In this document: positions 4,958 to 12,559 of the stretch, in pieces
Layout of the letters: every line of letters begins with the position of its first letter
Position numbering within the stretch: position 1 is the first letter of the stretch
Assembly: GCA_003223895.1 (NCBI GenBank)
Contig: QHXD01000169.1
Coordinates: 1 to 13,677, forward strand
Length of the DNA: 13,677 nucleotides
Reading direction: 5' to 3'
From: Acidobacteriota bacterium
GTDB lineage: Bacteria; Acidobacteriota; Terriglobia; 20CM-2-55-15
The notes under the pieces: model-generated
The model's input: only the letters and a program-made list of their open reading frames with translations
What the model was told of the DNA's origin: nothing
Databases searched by the model: none
Position numbers and translations under genes: made by a program

Positions 4958-6235
4958 CTACTGGACAGCGGACAGAATGTCCACGCGTCCCTTTCCCAAT
5001 TTGCCCAGATATAAAGGGTTTTGGGCGTTAATGTTAATGACCGCAGCGCCAACGGTGGTCTTTGGATCGGTGGTCTTGACAGCCATGATGAGAGCGGCCT
5101 CAGCCGCGACCATCGGTGCGCTGAATGACGTTCCGGAGACCATGCCGTACATCCCGCCCGGGTAGGCCGAAATGATATTGACGCCTGGCGCCGTCACATA
5201 AACGGTACTTCCGTAGTTGGAGAACGAGGCCTTCACATCTGTGTGGTTTACTGAGGCTACCGAAATCACGCTGCTTACGGAAGCAGGGAACTGCGGAGTC
5301 TGTTTGTTTTGATTACCTGCGGAAGCGACCATCACCACGTGGTTGCTTGCCGCAAAGGCCAGCGCGTTTTGAATCGAGGTATATGATCCGCTCATTCCAA
5401 AGCTTAAATTGATGACCCGCGCACCATTCCGGACCGCGTAATATATCCCCTTTGTGACCGAGAAGACATCCGTATGACCCGCATCGTCGAATACCCGCAA
5501 CGGCATGATTTTCGAGGCCGGTGCAACCCCGGCCAGAATGCCGGCGCATAGCGTTCCGTGGGCATACGCTGGAATGGTGCTTACAGGAACGACCGTCTGA
5601 TCCAGGAAACTTGCATCGGCTTGATCCAGGAAGCTGGCATCGGCTTGATCCAGAAAGCCTGTGTCGGCTTGATCCAGGAAACTTGCATCCGCTTGATCCA
5701 GAAAGGATGCATCCGCCTGGTTCAAAATTCCAGCATAGCCCGCTCTTGCACCCACGAAATCATATCCGCCAGTCAGGTGTCCTGCCAGGGCGGGATGGGC
5801 GAAATCGAGTGATGAATTGAGATCCGCAATCACAATCCCGGCGCCTCTGGATTTTGCCTGCGCCGCCGTGGTCCGGATCCTTTGAAGCTCCGGCTGAGCC
5901 TTGTACCAGTCCGCTGCGGTGGTCTGTCCAACTGTCAAGACACCCGTCTGCGAACGGCCAGGGACGGCAACGATCTTGTCCGCCTCAATGGACGTGATGC
6001 CTAGCAGCGTTTGAGTTAAGGAAGAGACGATTGGGAGGCTCGGGAGCTTCAGAAGGTATATTTTCGTCCCCGGTACCTGATCCAGAAGCGTTCCACCGAG
6101 CACGTTCAGGACGTTAAGGATGTTTCCAAGCGAGCCGAGTTGCACAATGACAGGGACATCGGCCGCCATTGCGTTTGCGCTAAGGGTGCAGAAAACCAAA
6201 AGGCACAATAAGATCCGTTTAGCCATCTTTACCAT
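4958..6235 (-). CDS. Secreted S8 subtilisin-like protease with FLD repeats before the catalytic His
   Basis: This is a 425-residue subtilase. A Sec signal peptide spans about residues 1-24 (KR, hydrophobic core, ANAMAA). A propeptide-like region follows to about residue 120. The catalytic triad is Asp138 (VIAD, followed by LN instead of the usual TG), His226 (AYAHGT) and Ser370 (SGTSFSAP), with oxyanion Asn308 (ASAGNQ). The product is therefore probably an active secreted endopeptidase. Between Asp and His, residues 173-212 are five exact-phase 8-residue repeats: QADASFLD twice, QADTGFLD, then QADASFLD twice. This unit matches the C-terminus of peptide 2 (ADTSFLD). The ATG at 6235 has GGGGAGGA 6 nt ahead. 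The gene is convergent with the peptide genes and divergent from the TPR-CHAT gene. The atypical Asp loop is about two residues longer than in classical subtilisins. Confidence 0.92.
   Translation of the reverse strand: MVKMAKRILLCLLVFCTLSANAMAADVPVIVQLGSLGNILNVLNVLGGTLLDQVPGTKIYLLKLPSLPIVSSLTQTLLGITSIEADKIVAVPGRSQTGVLTVGQTTAADWYKAQPELQRIRTTAAQAKSRGAGIVIADLNSSLDFAHPALAGHLTGGYDFVGARAGYAGILNQADASFLDQADASFLDQADTGFLDQADASFLDQADASFLDQTVVPVSTIPAYAHGTLCAGILAGVAPASKIMPLRVFDDAGHTDVFSVTKGIYYAVRNGARVINLSFGMSGSYTSIQNALAFAASNHVVMVASAGNQNKQTPQFPASVSSVISVASVNHTDVKASFSNYGSTVYVTAPGVNIISAYPGGMYGMVSGTSFSAPMVAAEAALIMAVKTTDPKTTVGAAVININAQNPLYLGKLGKGRVDILSAVQ
5597..5716 (-). repeat. Five 24-bp tandem repeats inside the subtilase gene
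   Basis: There are five contiguous 24-bp units at 5597-5620, 5621-5644, 5645-5668, 5669-5692 and 5693-5716. They are nearly identical, with most changes at third codon positions. In the protease frame each encodes QADASFLD, except the middle one, QADTGFLD. The length is a multiple of three, so gain or loss of units keeps the frame. There are no spacers, so it is not a CRISPR array. Confidence 0.95.
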
Positions 6236-6413
6236 CGTCAGTCCTCCCCGGACGTCGTCTCAACGGCGGACTCAGCCGCCTCTGGCAGTTATCGGCAAAA
6301 GGTCAGCGGACTTTAGCGAAATCAGGCAGTTGGCCCGAATTAATGGCGAGACGCCGGAATGCCGAAAAAAGAAGGAGTTGCAACCTTCGGGTATACGGCA
6401 ACTGAAACGGCTT
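6236..6413. promoter_or_regulatory. Divergent promoter region between subtilase and TPR-CHAT gene
   Basis: This 178-nt region separates two divergent genes and should hold both promoters. It contains the protease ribosome binding site (6241-6248, minus strand) and a short inverted repeat, GGCGG (6265-6269) and CCGCC (6276-6280). I cannot place promoter boxes with confidence. Confidence 0.4.
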
Positions 6414-8339
6414 ATGGCACTGGAACAACTCTTCGATCAGATGTGGGGCCAGGTTCGACAAGCGAACCTCTCGAGCGGCCAGCCGCGCAGCGGTTCGTCC
6501 AGGGAGAGCCTTGCGATTGCGCGCCAGGCCCTGGCGCTTGCGACAGAGTCTCAGGACAATCGCCATCTGGTCGAGGCGTGGTGCATGATGGCCTACGCTC
6601 TGAATGCGAATGAAGAGTGGGTCGAAGCGGTGCCGTATTACAGGCAGGCAATCCAGGCACTCGAGCGGGCTGGTGATGAGCAAAGGGCGGCGCGAATCCG
6701 GTTGGGTTTTATGAACGCTCTCTCGTTGACCGGCCAGTCGCGCGAAGCTCTCACGGTGGGCCATGAGGCAGCCAGGCTGTTTCGCGAGCAGAACGATTCA
6801 GCGTCGCTGGCGAAGATTGCCACGAATCTGGGGTCCGTATACAAGCGTCTCGATGATCATGAACGTGCTCTGGCGTATCACTCCGAAGCCGCCGACCTGT
6901 TCAAGCAAATGGGAGATGAGCGCGGTCTGGCACAGGCCTACCTCAATCTCGGAAATGTACTCAGTGCCCTCGATCGATTCAGCGAATCCGAACGGATGTA
7001 CAAGGATTGCGAAAGGGCATTTGAGCGACTTGGAATGCCTGAACTGCTGGCCCAGGCCCGTTACAACAAAGCGTATCTTTATTTCCTGTCCGGCCGTTTG
7101 AGTCAGTCCCTGGCGCTGTTCCGCGACGTTCGAAGCCTTTTCCTTGATGCAGGCAGCCACCGTTTTATCGCGCTCTGCGACCTGGATGAAGCCGAAGTCT
7201 ACGTGCAGCTGCGGCTTCCTCATGACGCCATTGTTCGAGCCCATGCTGCGGCGGACTCTTTTCATAAACTCGAACTGGCGTACGAGCAGGGTAAGGCGAT
7301 CGCCTTTGCGGGCGTAGCTCTCACTCAGAAGCAGCAGTTCGGCGACGCTCTTTCCGCTTTCCGCGAAGCGCAGACTTTGTTCGAGCAGCAGGGCAACGTT
7401 TTCTGGAGCGCCCAGCTCGATCTGTATCGAGCGGAAGTTCTATTTACCGTCGGGCGGCACTGGGAAGCGTTTTCGCTGGCTTCGGACGCCGACTCGAAGT
7501 TCAAGGAACTTGCCTGTTCGGCAAACCGCCTCGTCAGCCTGGTTCTCCTCGGGCGTGTGTCCATGGAACTCGGCCGGCTCGACGATGCGCAGTTTTATGC
7601 GCACGCCGTTCGAGATCTGACTGAGGAGACAAAAACTCCGCTATTTCTTTTCGCCTGCTATGCATTGTCGGCAGAGATTGCCGAGCGCGAGGGGCGCATC
7701 GAAGAGGCCCTGGGTTACTATCAGGAGGCTGCCCAGGAAATCGAACTGAAGCACACGCACCTGCACCACGACGAGCTCGGAATCACGTTTTACAAGGGTA
7801 AAGCGGAGATCTTCGAATCTCTTGCGGCCCTGACCCTGGCACTTCATGGCCATGAAGCTTCCGGCCAGGCTTACACCTGGTGCGAAAAAGCCAAGTCCCA
7901 GATGTTTGTAGACGCGCTGGCGCCGCACCTTCCGTCGGTCCGGAGCCACGCGAGTGAGGCTTTGCTCACCCGCGTCGATCGCATTCGCGGAGAGTTGAAT
8001 AGTTCGTATCTTCGTTCCGGGTCGGAGAACTTCGCGGCGCTGAGCCTGTCCAAGGCCAAGGAAGTTGAACTGAAAGAAGACGAGCTGGTCCGGACGCTCA
8101 GCGAGTTATCGGAGTCCGACTCGGAGTACGTATCGCTTCAGCACGCATCGAGCATCGGGATCCAGGAGCTGCAGCAAGCACTTCGAATATTTCTTTGCAA
8201 GGGACGAAGTAATGGCCTTCATTATTTCGAAAAGCACGTTTCACTGTTCCCGGCACGTGACTCCCACGGAGCGCATTCAGTACCTCGTGGGGCGCCTGCA
8301 ATACCAATTGAAGAAGTTCGCGTCCGTCATCGCCTTTAA
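6414..8339 (+). CDS. TPR region of a TPR-CHAT protein (frameshifted near residue 589)
   Basis: This is a soluble all-helical protein of tetratricopeptide repeats, with many 34-residue units such as AKIATNLGSVYKRLDDHERA and AQAYLNLGNVLSALDRFSES. The repeats span roughly residues 50-500, followed by a helical linker typical of TPR-CHAT proteins (KAKSQMFVDAL). The ATG at 6414 fits the first family-like helix (ALEQLFDQMW). It has no good ribosome binding site, and the frame is open upstream into the protease promoter region. Up to codon 589 (IQELQQAL) the frame matches the family. The remaining 52 residues are a wrong-frame tail ending at 8339. The true continuation, EYFFARDEVMAFIIS, lies one base over from 8185. 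TPR domains bind proteins or short peptides, which matters next to two peptide genes. Confidence 0.85.
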   Translation: MALEQLFDQMWGQVRQANLSSGQPRSGSSRESLAIARQALALATESQDNRHLVEAWCMMAYALNANEEWVEAVPYYRQAIQALERAGDEQRAARIRLGFMNALSLTGQSREALTVGHEAARLFREQNDSASLAKIATNLGSVYKRLDDHERALAYHSEAADLFKQMGDERGLAQAYLNLGNVLSALDRFSESERMYKDCERAFERLGMPELLAQARYNKAYLYFLSGRLSQSLALFRDVRSLFLDAGSHRFIALCDLDEAEVYVQLRLPHDAIVRAHAAADSFHKLELAYEQGKAIAFAGVALTQKQQFGDALSAFREAQTLFEQQGNVFWSAQLDLYRAEVLFTVGRHWEAFSLASDADSKFKELACSANRLVSLVLLGRVSMELGRLDDAQFYAHAVRDLTEETKTPLFLFACYALSAEIAEREGRIEEALGYYQEAAQEIELKHTHLHHDELGITFYKGKAEIFESLAALTLALHGHEASGQAYTWCEKAKSQMFVDALAPHLPSVRSHASEALLTRVDRIRGELNSSYLRSGSENFAALSLSKAKEVELKEDELVRTLSELSESDSEYVSLQHASSIGIQELQQALRIFLCKGRSNGLHYFEKHVSLFPARDSHGAHSVPRGAPAIPIEEVRVRHRL

Positions 8340-9072
8340 GGATTCTCCCGAGGAAGAAGCGGCTTTAAAGAACGGAACAGATGAGCTGATGCAGAAGTTC
8401 TACAAGGAGCTGATCGAGCCGATCGCTTCAGTCATCGAGACCGGGCGGGTTGTAATCGTTCGTCACAGCCTGCTGCACTCCGTGCCGTTTCATGCGTTCC
8501 ATGATGGCGAACGTTATCTTGCTGACCGCTTCGACATCTCCTACGCGCCGAGCGGATCGGTTTTGAAATATTGCATGGACCGTCCGGACGTGACCGCTGC
8601 AGCGCCCTTGTACGTTAAGAAAGACGCCATGCGTCAAGCCGTGCTTCGCGAGAGCGGGGCCGCTCAGTTCATCCATATGGAAGTGCCGATAGCGCTCCGG
8701 CAGGACAATCCCGTTCTGTCGGGAGTCGAGTTTGCCGACGGGATGTTTTGCATCCCGGACGTCTATTCGACACAGTGGAATACGAACATCCTCTCGCTTA
8801 GCCGGATCGAGCCGTCCGTCGAGATAGAGGGGAATGGCGACGATCTGCTGGGTTTGTTGCGGGCATTTCTCTATGCGGGAAGCCGCTCGGTCCTGGTCGA
8901 GCAGTGGAGAATTCGACGAGAACCCTCGGATGCGTTTTTCGAGCGCTTTTATTCCGAATGGCTTTCGGGAAAGAGCAAACACCAGGCGATGCGAACAGCC
9001 CAATTGGCTGTGCGCGCCGACCATCCGCACCCCTTCTACTGGGCGCAGTTCTTTCTCGCAGGCCGACCCTGA
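8212..9072 (+). CDS. Degenerate CHAT (caspase-like) domain, C-terminal part of the TPR-CHAT gene
   Basis: This reading frame continues the TPR gene after the frame break. Family resemblance begins at 8185 (EYFFARDEV), before the ATG at 8212. That ATG has AAGGGA 7 nt ahead and could start a separate 286-residue product. CHAT landmarks are present: SLLHSVPFHAF, YLADRFDISYAPSGSVL, NPVLSGVEFADG, GLLRAFLYAGSRSVLVEQW and HPFYWAQFFLAG. The two catalytic motifs are changed. The HxxxHG region reads IHMEVPIAL (catalytic His replaced by Pro159), and LSACE reads LSLSR (Cys replaced by Ser197). The region between the PS motif and IHM is also shorter than usual. It is therefore probably proteolytically inactive, either a pseudoprotease acting in binding or part of a decaying gene. 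Confidence 0.82.
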   Translation: MAFIISKSTFHCSRHVTPTERIQYLVGRLQYQLKKFASVIAFKDSPEEEAALKNGTDELMQKFYKELIEPIASVIETGRVVIVRHSLLHSVPFHAFHDGERYLADRFDISYAPSGSVLKYCMDRPDVTAAAPLYVKKDAMRQAVLRESGAAQFIHMEVPIALRQDNPVLSGVEFADGMFCIPDVYSTQWNTNILSLSRIEPSVEIEGNGDDLLGLLRAFLYAGSRSVLVEQWRIRREPSDAFFERFYSEWLSGKSKHQAMRTAQLAVRADHPHPFYWAQFFLAGRP

Positions 9073-9153
9073 AGAATCAGTCTGATCCCGCCTAAAGTTT
9101 CAACCTCCGGATGCCGATATAGTGGACACGTTGTTTCTTGGTGAGGAGGTTTT

Positions 9154-9819
9154 ATGCAGGGATTAGCCACTGAAAGCACAGACTTAGCGCCTGTTCTGAC
9201 TAAAAGCACTGGCCTGGCGCCTGTTTCGACGCGATTTCAGTCGATCAAGATGGCAGATCGCTCTCGCGAGCAGATGCTGTCTATGGCGTCGATGCTGGTT
9301 TCGCTTGTAGACCTCCGCGATTGTTACACTGGCGGGCATAGCACACGGGTTGCCGAGTACAGCCATCGGATTGCCCTGGAGATGGGATTAGGCGACGAGG
9401 AAACGGAAATGTTGCTGCTCGCTGCCTCGCTGCACGACGTCGGAAAGATCGGAGTTCCGGATCACATCCTGCTCAAACCGGGCCGTCTGACCGAGGATGA
9501 ATTCGAGTACATCAAGAAGCATTCCGAATTCGGCTGGATGGTCCTCCGCACCCTTCAGGGTTTCGAGGAGCCCAGCCTCGTCCTTCTGCATCATCATGAA
9601 CGCTTCGACGGCGGCGGCTATCCGGGTCAACTCTCGGGCACCCGCATCCCACTCGGGGCGCGGATCGTAGCGGTGGGGGATGCCTATGATGCGCTGACGA
9701 CGAACCGCCCTTATCGCAACGGCCGGAGCCACGAAGAAGCGATCGCAGAGATCGCTCGCTGTTCAAAGACCCAGTTTGACAGCAACGTTGTTGCTGCCTT
9801 TATTCAGTCGTTTCGGTAG
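9154..9819 (+). CDS. HD-GYP domain protein, probable c-di-GMP phosphodiesterase
   Basis: This 221-residue protein is almost only an HD-GYP domain, the family that hydrolyses cyclic di-GMP. The metal-binding and signature residues are present: GGHSTRV (His62), LHDVGKIGVPDHILLKPG (His94-Asp95), KKHSEFGW (His124), LHHHERFDGGGYP (His147/148 and the GYP signature) and GDAYDALTTNRPYR (Asp176). There is no receiver, PAS or membrane segment, so any input would come through partners. The first 30 residues hold a decapeptide repeated twice (TESTDLAPVL and TKSTGLAPVS). The ATG at 9154 has a strong GAGGAGG 4 nt ahead. It lies 81 nt after the CHAT gene on the same strand and before an exopolysaccharide locus, a process that c-di-GMP often controls, but a functional tie is only inferred. 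Confidence 0.93.
   Translation: MQGLATESTDLAPVLTKSTGLAPVSTRFQSIKMADRSREQMLSMASMLVSLVDLRDCYTGGHSTRVAEYSHRIALEMGLGDEETEMLLLAASLHDVGKIGVPDHILLKPGRLTEDEFEYIKKHSEFGWMVLRTLQGFEEPSLVLLHHHERFDGGGYPGQLSGTRIPLGARIVAVGDAYDALTTNRPYRNGRSHEEAIAEIARCSKTQFDSNVVAAFIQSFR
9169..9228 (+). repeat. Imperfect 30-bp tandem duplication at the start of the HD-GYP gene
   Basis: The two adjacent 30-bp units 9169-9198 and 9199-9228 match at 23 of 30 positions by eye. They encode TESTDLAPVL and TKSTGLAPVS. The duplication is in frame and precedes the HD-GYP domain. Confidence 0.8.
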
Positions 9820-10065
9820 ACGGAGTAGTCCGGCCAACCAGAACTCCTGACCGGAACCCCGCCCAGCCTGCTGAGACTTTCTCAAGTCGTCACACATGTG
9901 TTGACAGACGTCCATATCTAGTTCAATTTGACAGCCAAGTTTGGCGGAGGACTGTCCAAAGGAATTGGGACAGGCCGCGATTTGGGGAACGACCTTCGTG
10001 GGCGTTAATGGCGGTAGCTCACCAATTTGAACCCCAGGTCCCAGACCGCTTCTCTGGGAAATAAG
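9820..10065 (+). promoter_or_regulatory. Upstream region of the exopolysaccharide genes
   Basis: This 246-nt non-coding stretch contains a 10-bp palindrome, ACACATGTGT (9892-9901), overlapping the first base of a TTGACA word (9901-9906). A second TTGACA lies at 9928-9933. It is followed at once by the inverted repeat GCCAAGTTTGGC (9934-9945). These could be a promoter and operators. No convincing -10 box stands at the right distance from either, so the assignment is weak. I see no gene in it. Confidence 0.35.
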
Positions 10066-11190
10066 ATGAAGGACCTCAGGCTAGTTCTCGCCCTGCTAAT
10101 GATAGGCGTTGGCGTGGGCACAATCTTTATCGCGCTCACATTTAACACGGCCGGCGGATCTTCTTTTTTTTCCGGGGGTCTGGAGACAGCCATTGAAGAC
10201 CCGGAAATTCCGCCCGGAACCGCCCTTGCCCAAAAGTGCGCGCAGCCTGGTGTGGTGAACTGTTTCGGTTTCGATAGCGCCAACGCTTTGCATTACGCCT
10301 GGCCCGCACGAACAGTTTGCGACGAGGCCTTCAAGGGACAAAGGAACCAACAGTTCGGAAGAGACCGCGAGGGAAGCGGGAATACGTTCGCCGTAGTTCA
10401 AAACGACCAGTGCGTCTTTCCGGAAATTGACAGCAAGACGTTCCATTCGGGTTTTGGCTCGCTCAAGATCACGATCCCCTTCAACAGCTCGGCGGATTCG
10501 GGAGGATATTTTTCGGAGGTCTTCAAGAGAAACCGCGACGGCCGGCCTCTCGGAACGTATATCGGTCCGGAATCTCCGTGGGGGAAGGTTCTCTACTTCC
10601 AGTTTTATCAGAAATTCGACAACGATTTCCTGTCGACGGACTTCCGATGTTTGGAGGGGGACTGCGGCGGTTGGAAACAGGCGATCTGGTATGGCAACCC
10701 CCCCAACGGGAACAGCGCCAGCAGCCTTGAAGTTACGCTCAACAATGGCTGGCAGCGCGGTGTCCCTCAGGTCTACGGTCAGATCGGCGCCGACTACTAT
10801 GGTGTCCAGGATGTTCGCGGCTGTATCTACAACAGAGGCGCGAATGCCACCGGAAGTGGTTTTGAGTCGCGTGTCAATTACTCCGAGCCGCCTTGTATCC
10901 GCTATAAAGCCGACCAGTGGATGGAATTTACGGGCCGTATAGAAATACGGGGCGAAAACAACCAGCCGGCCAGCCGCGTTCAACTGTGGGTGGATGGAAA
11001 ATTGGCTGTCGATTACAACCAGGCGAAAATCGATTGGGCCGGATCTTCTGGAAATGGTTTTGGACAGTTTTTGCTCTCGCCTTACCACACAAAGAAAGAT
11101 GGTTCCCAGGTCCATCCAACGGGTCACACCTGGTATGACGATCTCATCATATCGACGCAGCCGATATCGATGGGCGACGTCGTGAATTGA
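10066..11190 (+). CDS. Membrane-anchored polysaccharide-lyase-like (concanavalin-fold) protein
   Basis: This 374-residue protein has an N-terminal membrane helix or uncleaved signal (about residues 4-26, LRLVLALLMIGVGVGTIFIA), so most of it would be outside the cytoplasm. The rest is beta-rich and resembles the jelly-roll proteins that include heparin-lyase-like and alginate-lyase-like enzymes. Examples are LYFQFYQKFDNDF, a middle strand GRIEIRGENN, the strand VQLWVDGKLAVDY, and the end TWYDDLIISTQPI, a hallmark of such domains. Several Cys residues suggest disulfides. I cannot assign catalytic residues or a substrate. The ATG at 10066 is preferred to an upstream TTG at 10027 because it places the hydrophobic segment at the N-terminus. 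It lies 34 nt before the sugar dehydrogenase gene, suggesting a role in trimming or binding the exported polymer. Confidence 0.65.
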   Translation: MKDLRLVLALLMIGVGVGTIFIALTFNTAGGSSFFSGGLETAIEDPEIPPGTALAQKCAQPGVVNCFGFDSANALHYAWPARTVCDEAFKGQRNQQFGRDREGSGNTFAVVQNDQCVFPEIDSKTFHSGFGSLKITIPFNSSADSGGYFSEVFKRNRDGRPLGTYIGPESPWGKVLYFQFYQKFDNDFLSTDFRCLEGDCGGWKQAIWYGNPPNGNSASSLEVTLNNGWQRGVPQVYGQIGADYYGVQDVRGCIYNRGANATGSGFESRVNYSEPPCIRYKADQWMEFTGRIEIRGENNQPASRVQLWVDGKLAVDYNQAKIDWAGSSGNGFGQFLLSPYHTKKDGSQVHPTGHTWYDDLIISTQPISMGDVVN

Positions 11191-11224
11191 TCTCTCCTTC
11201 CTGAATCGTTTCAAAAAAATCAAC

Positions 11225-12553
11225 ATGGAGACAAAAAGAGTGAAGTCGATCAGTATTTTCGGACTGGGTTATGTTGGGGCCGTAACAGCGGCCTGTCTTG
11301 CTTCTCGCGGTCACAGAATCGTCGGGGTGGATCCGAATCCCCTGAAGGTTCAGCGCGTCGGATCGGGAATGAGCCCGATTGTCGAAGCTGGTGTTCAGGA
11401 CATGATTTCGACCGCCAACCGCGCAGGCCTGATCTCGGCGACTACGGATGCCGATGTCGCGCTGGCGCGTTCCGAAATCTCGTTCATTTCCGTCGGCACA
11501 CCGAGTCAACGGAACGGCAAGCTGGATCTGTCGCACATTCGCAAAGTATGTGCAGACATCGGCAACGCCTTGCGAAAGAAGAATTCGTTCCACTGGATCG
11601 TTGTTCGCAGCACCGTGCTACCGGGCACCACAGAGAGTGTCGTTGTGCCGGCGATCGAAGCCGCAAGCGGTAAGAGAAACGGATGCGATTTCCTGGTGTG
11701 CTTCAATCCCGAGGTTCTTCGCGAAGGTACAGCCGTCGCCGATTTCTTCAATCCTCCCTTTACAGTCATCGACTCAGGCGATCCGATTCAGGCAGCTCCA
11801 ATCCGGGAGTTGTACAGCTTCCTTCCGGCCCGCGTGTATGAAACTGAGATTCCAGCAGCGGAAATGATCAAGTATTCCTGCAATGCGTTTCATGCGCTGA
11901 AAGTCGCTTTTGCGAACGAAATTGGTACCGTTTGCAACTCGATCGGCATAGATGCCAGGACTGTTGCGGAAATCTTCAAGTCCGATACTCGGCTCAACAT
12001 ATCGCCGGCTTACCTGACACCCGGTTTTGCTTTTGGCGGGTCGTGTCTTCCCAAGGACCTTCGTGCGCTTACGTATCAGGTTCGAGAACTGGATCTCAGA
12101 CTGCCGCTGCTGGAATCCATACTTCCCAGCAACAGCGAGCATATCGACCGCGCGGCCGACGCGATCCTGTCCTTATCCAGGCGCAAGATCGGCGTGTTGG
12201 GATTGAGTTTCAAGCCGGGCACGGATGATCTGCGAGAAAGCCCTCTCGTCCACCTGGTGAAGAAGCTGATCGCCGAAGGCTGCGATCTCCAGATCTGGGA
12301 TCCTAACGTCGCGCTTGGCCAGTTGATTGGATCGAACCGGGAGTTCATCGAGGCCTATATCCCTCACATCGGCACATTGCTGCGCGACGAACTCTTGAGT
12401 GTTCTGCATCATGCCGACGTAGTCGTGGTCGGAACGAACGCTGTGACGCGGGACGAGCTGGCAAAACTTATAAACGATCGTCAACAGGTTATCGATCTCG
12501 CAAATCTGGTGCAGCCGGCGTTGAGAGAAACCGCGATGGCAGCCCAAGCGTAA
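11225..12553 (+). CDS. algD: AlgD-like nucleotide-sugar 6-dehydrogenase (GDP-mannose or UDP-glucose type)
   Basis: This cytoplasmic NAD-dependent enzyme oxidises C6 of a nucleotide sugar to the uronic acid, giving precursors for acidic exopolysaccharide. In its 442 residues the Rossmann motif FGLGYVGAVTAACL is at about 12-25, VGTPSQRNGKLDL at about 90-102, VVRSTVLPGTT at 126-136, NPEVLREGTA at 161-170, the catalytic-region Lys and Asn in EMIKYSCN (213-220), and the catalytic Cys274 in GFAFGGSCLPKD. LGLSFKPGTDDLRESPLV lies in the C-terminal domain. Motif wording (GYVGAV, SPIVE, PGTDDLRESPLV) is closer to GDP-mannose 6-dehydrogenase than to UDP-glucose dehydrogenase, but the substrate is not certain. 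The ATG at 11225 has no ribosome binding site. A GTG at 11240 with GGAG 9 nt ahead is a good alternative and gives the typical short N-terminus. The next gene starts 6 nt after the stop. Confidence 0.9.
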   Translation: METKRVKSISIFGLGYVGAVTAACLASRGHRIVGVDPNPLKVQRVGSGMSPIVEAGVQDMISTANRAGLISATTDADVALARSEISFISVGTPSQRNGKLDLSHIRKVCADIGNALRKKNSFHWIVVRSTVLPGTTESVVVPAIEAASGKRNGCDFLVCFNPEVLREGTAVADFFNPPFTVIDSGDPIQAAPIRELYSFLPARVYETEIPAAEMIKYSCNAFHALKVAFANEIGTVCNSIGIDARTVAEIFKSDTRLNISPAYLTPGFAFGGSCLPKDLRALTYQVRELDLRLPLLESILPSNSEHIDRAADAILSLSRRKIGVLGLSFKPGTDDLRESPLVHLVKKLIAEGCDLQIWDPNVALGQLIGSNREFIEAYIPHIGTLLRDELLSVLHHADVVVVGTNAVTRDELAKLINDRQQVIDLANLVQPALRETAMAAQA

Positions 12554-12559
12554 CATCCA

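Noticed and set aside
5597..5716. CRISPR-like array of 24-bp repeats
   Set aside because: The units are contiguous, without spacers, and encode an in-frame protein repeat inside the subtilase.
8180..8215. Programmed frameshift joining the TPR and CHAT parts
   Set aside because: Conserved residues between the parts are missing altogether, which frameshifting on the ribosome would not explain.
10096..11226. Minus-strand open frame of 376 codons
   Set aside because: It is a shadow of the lyase-like gene; the plus-strand frame has a membrane anchor and recognisable strands.
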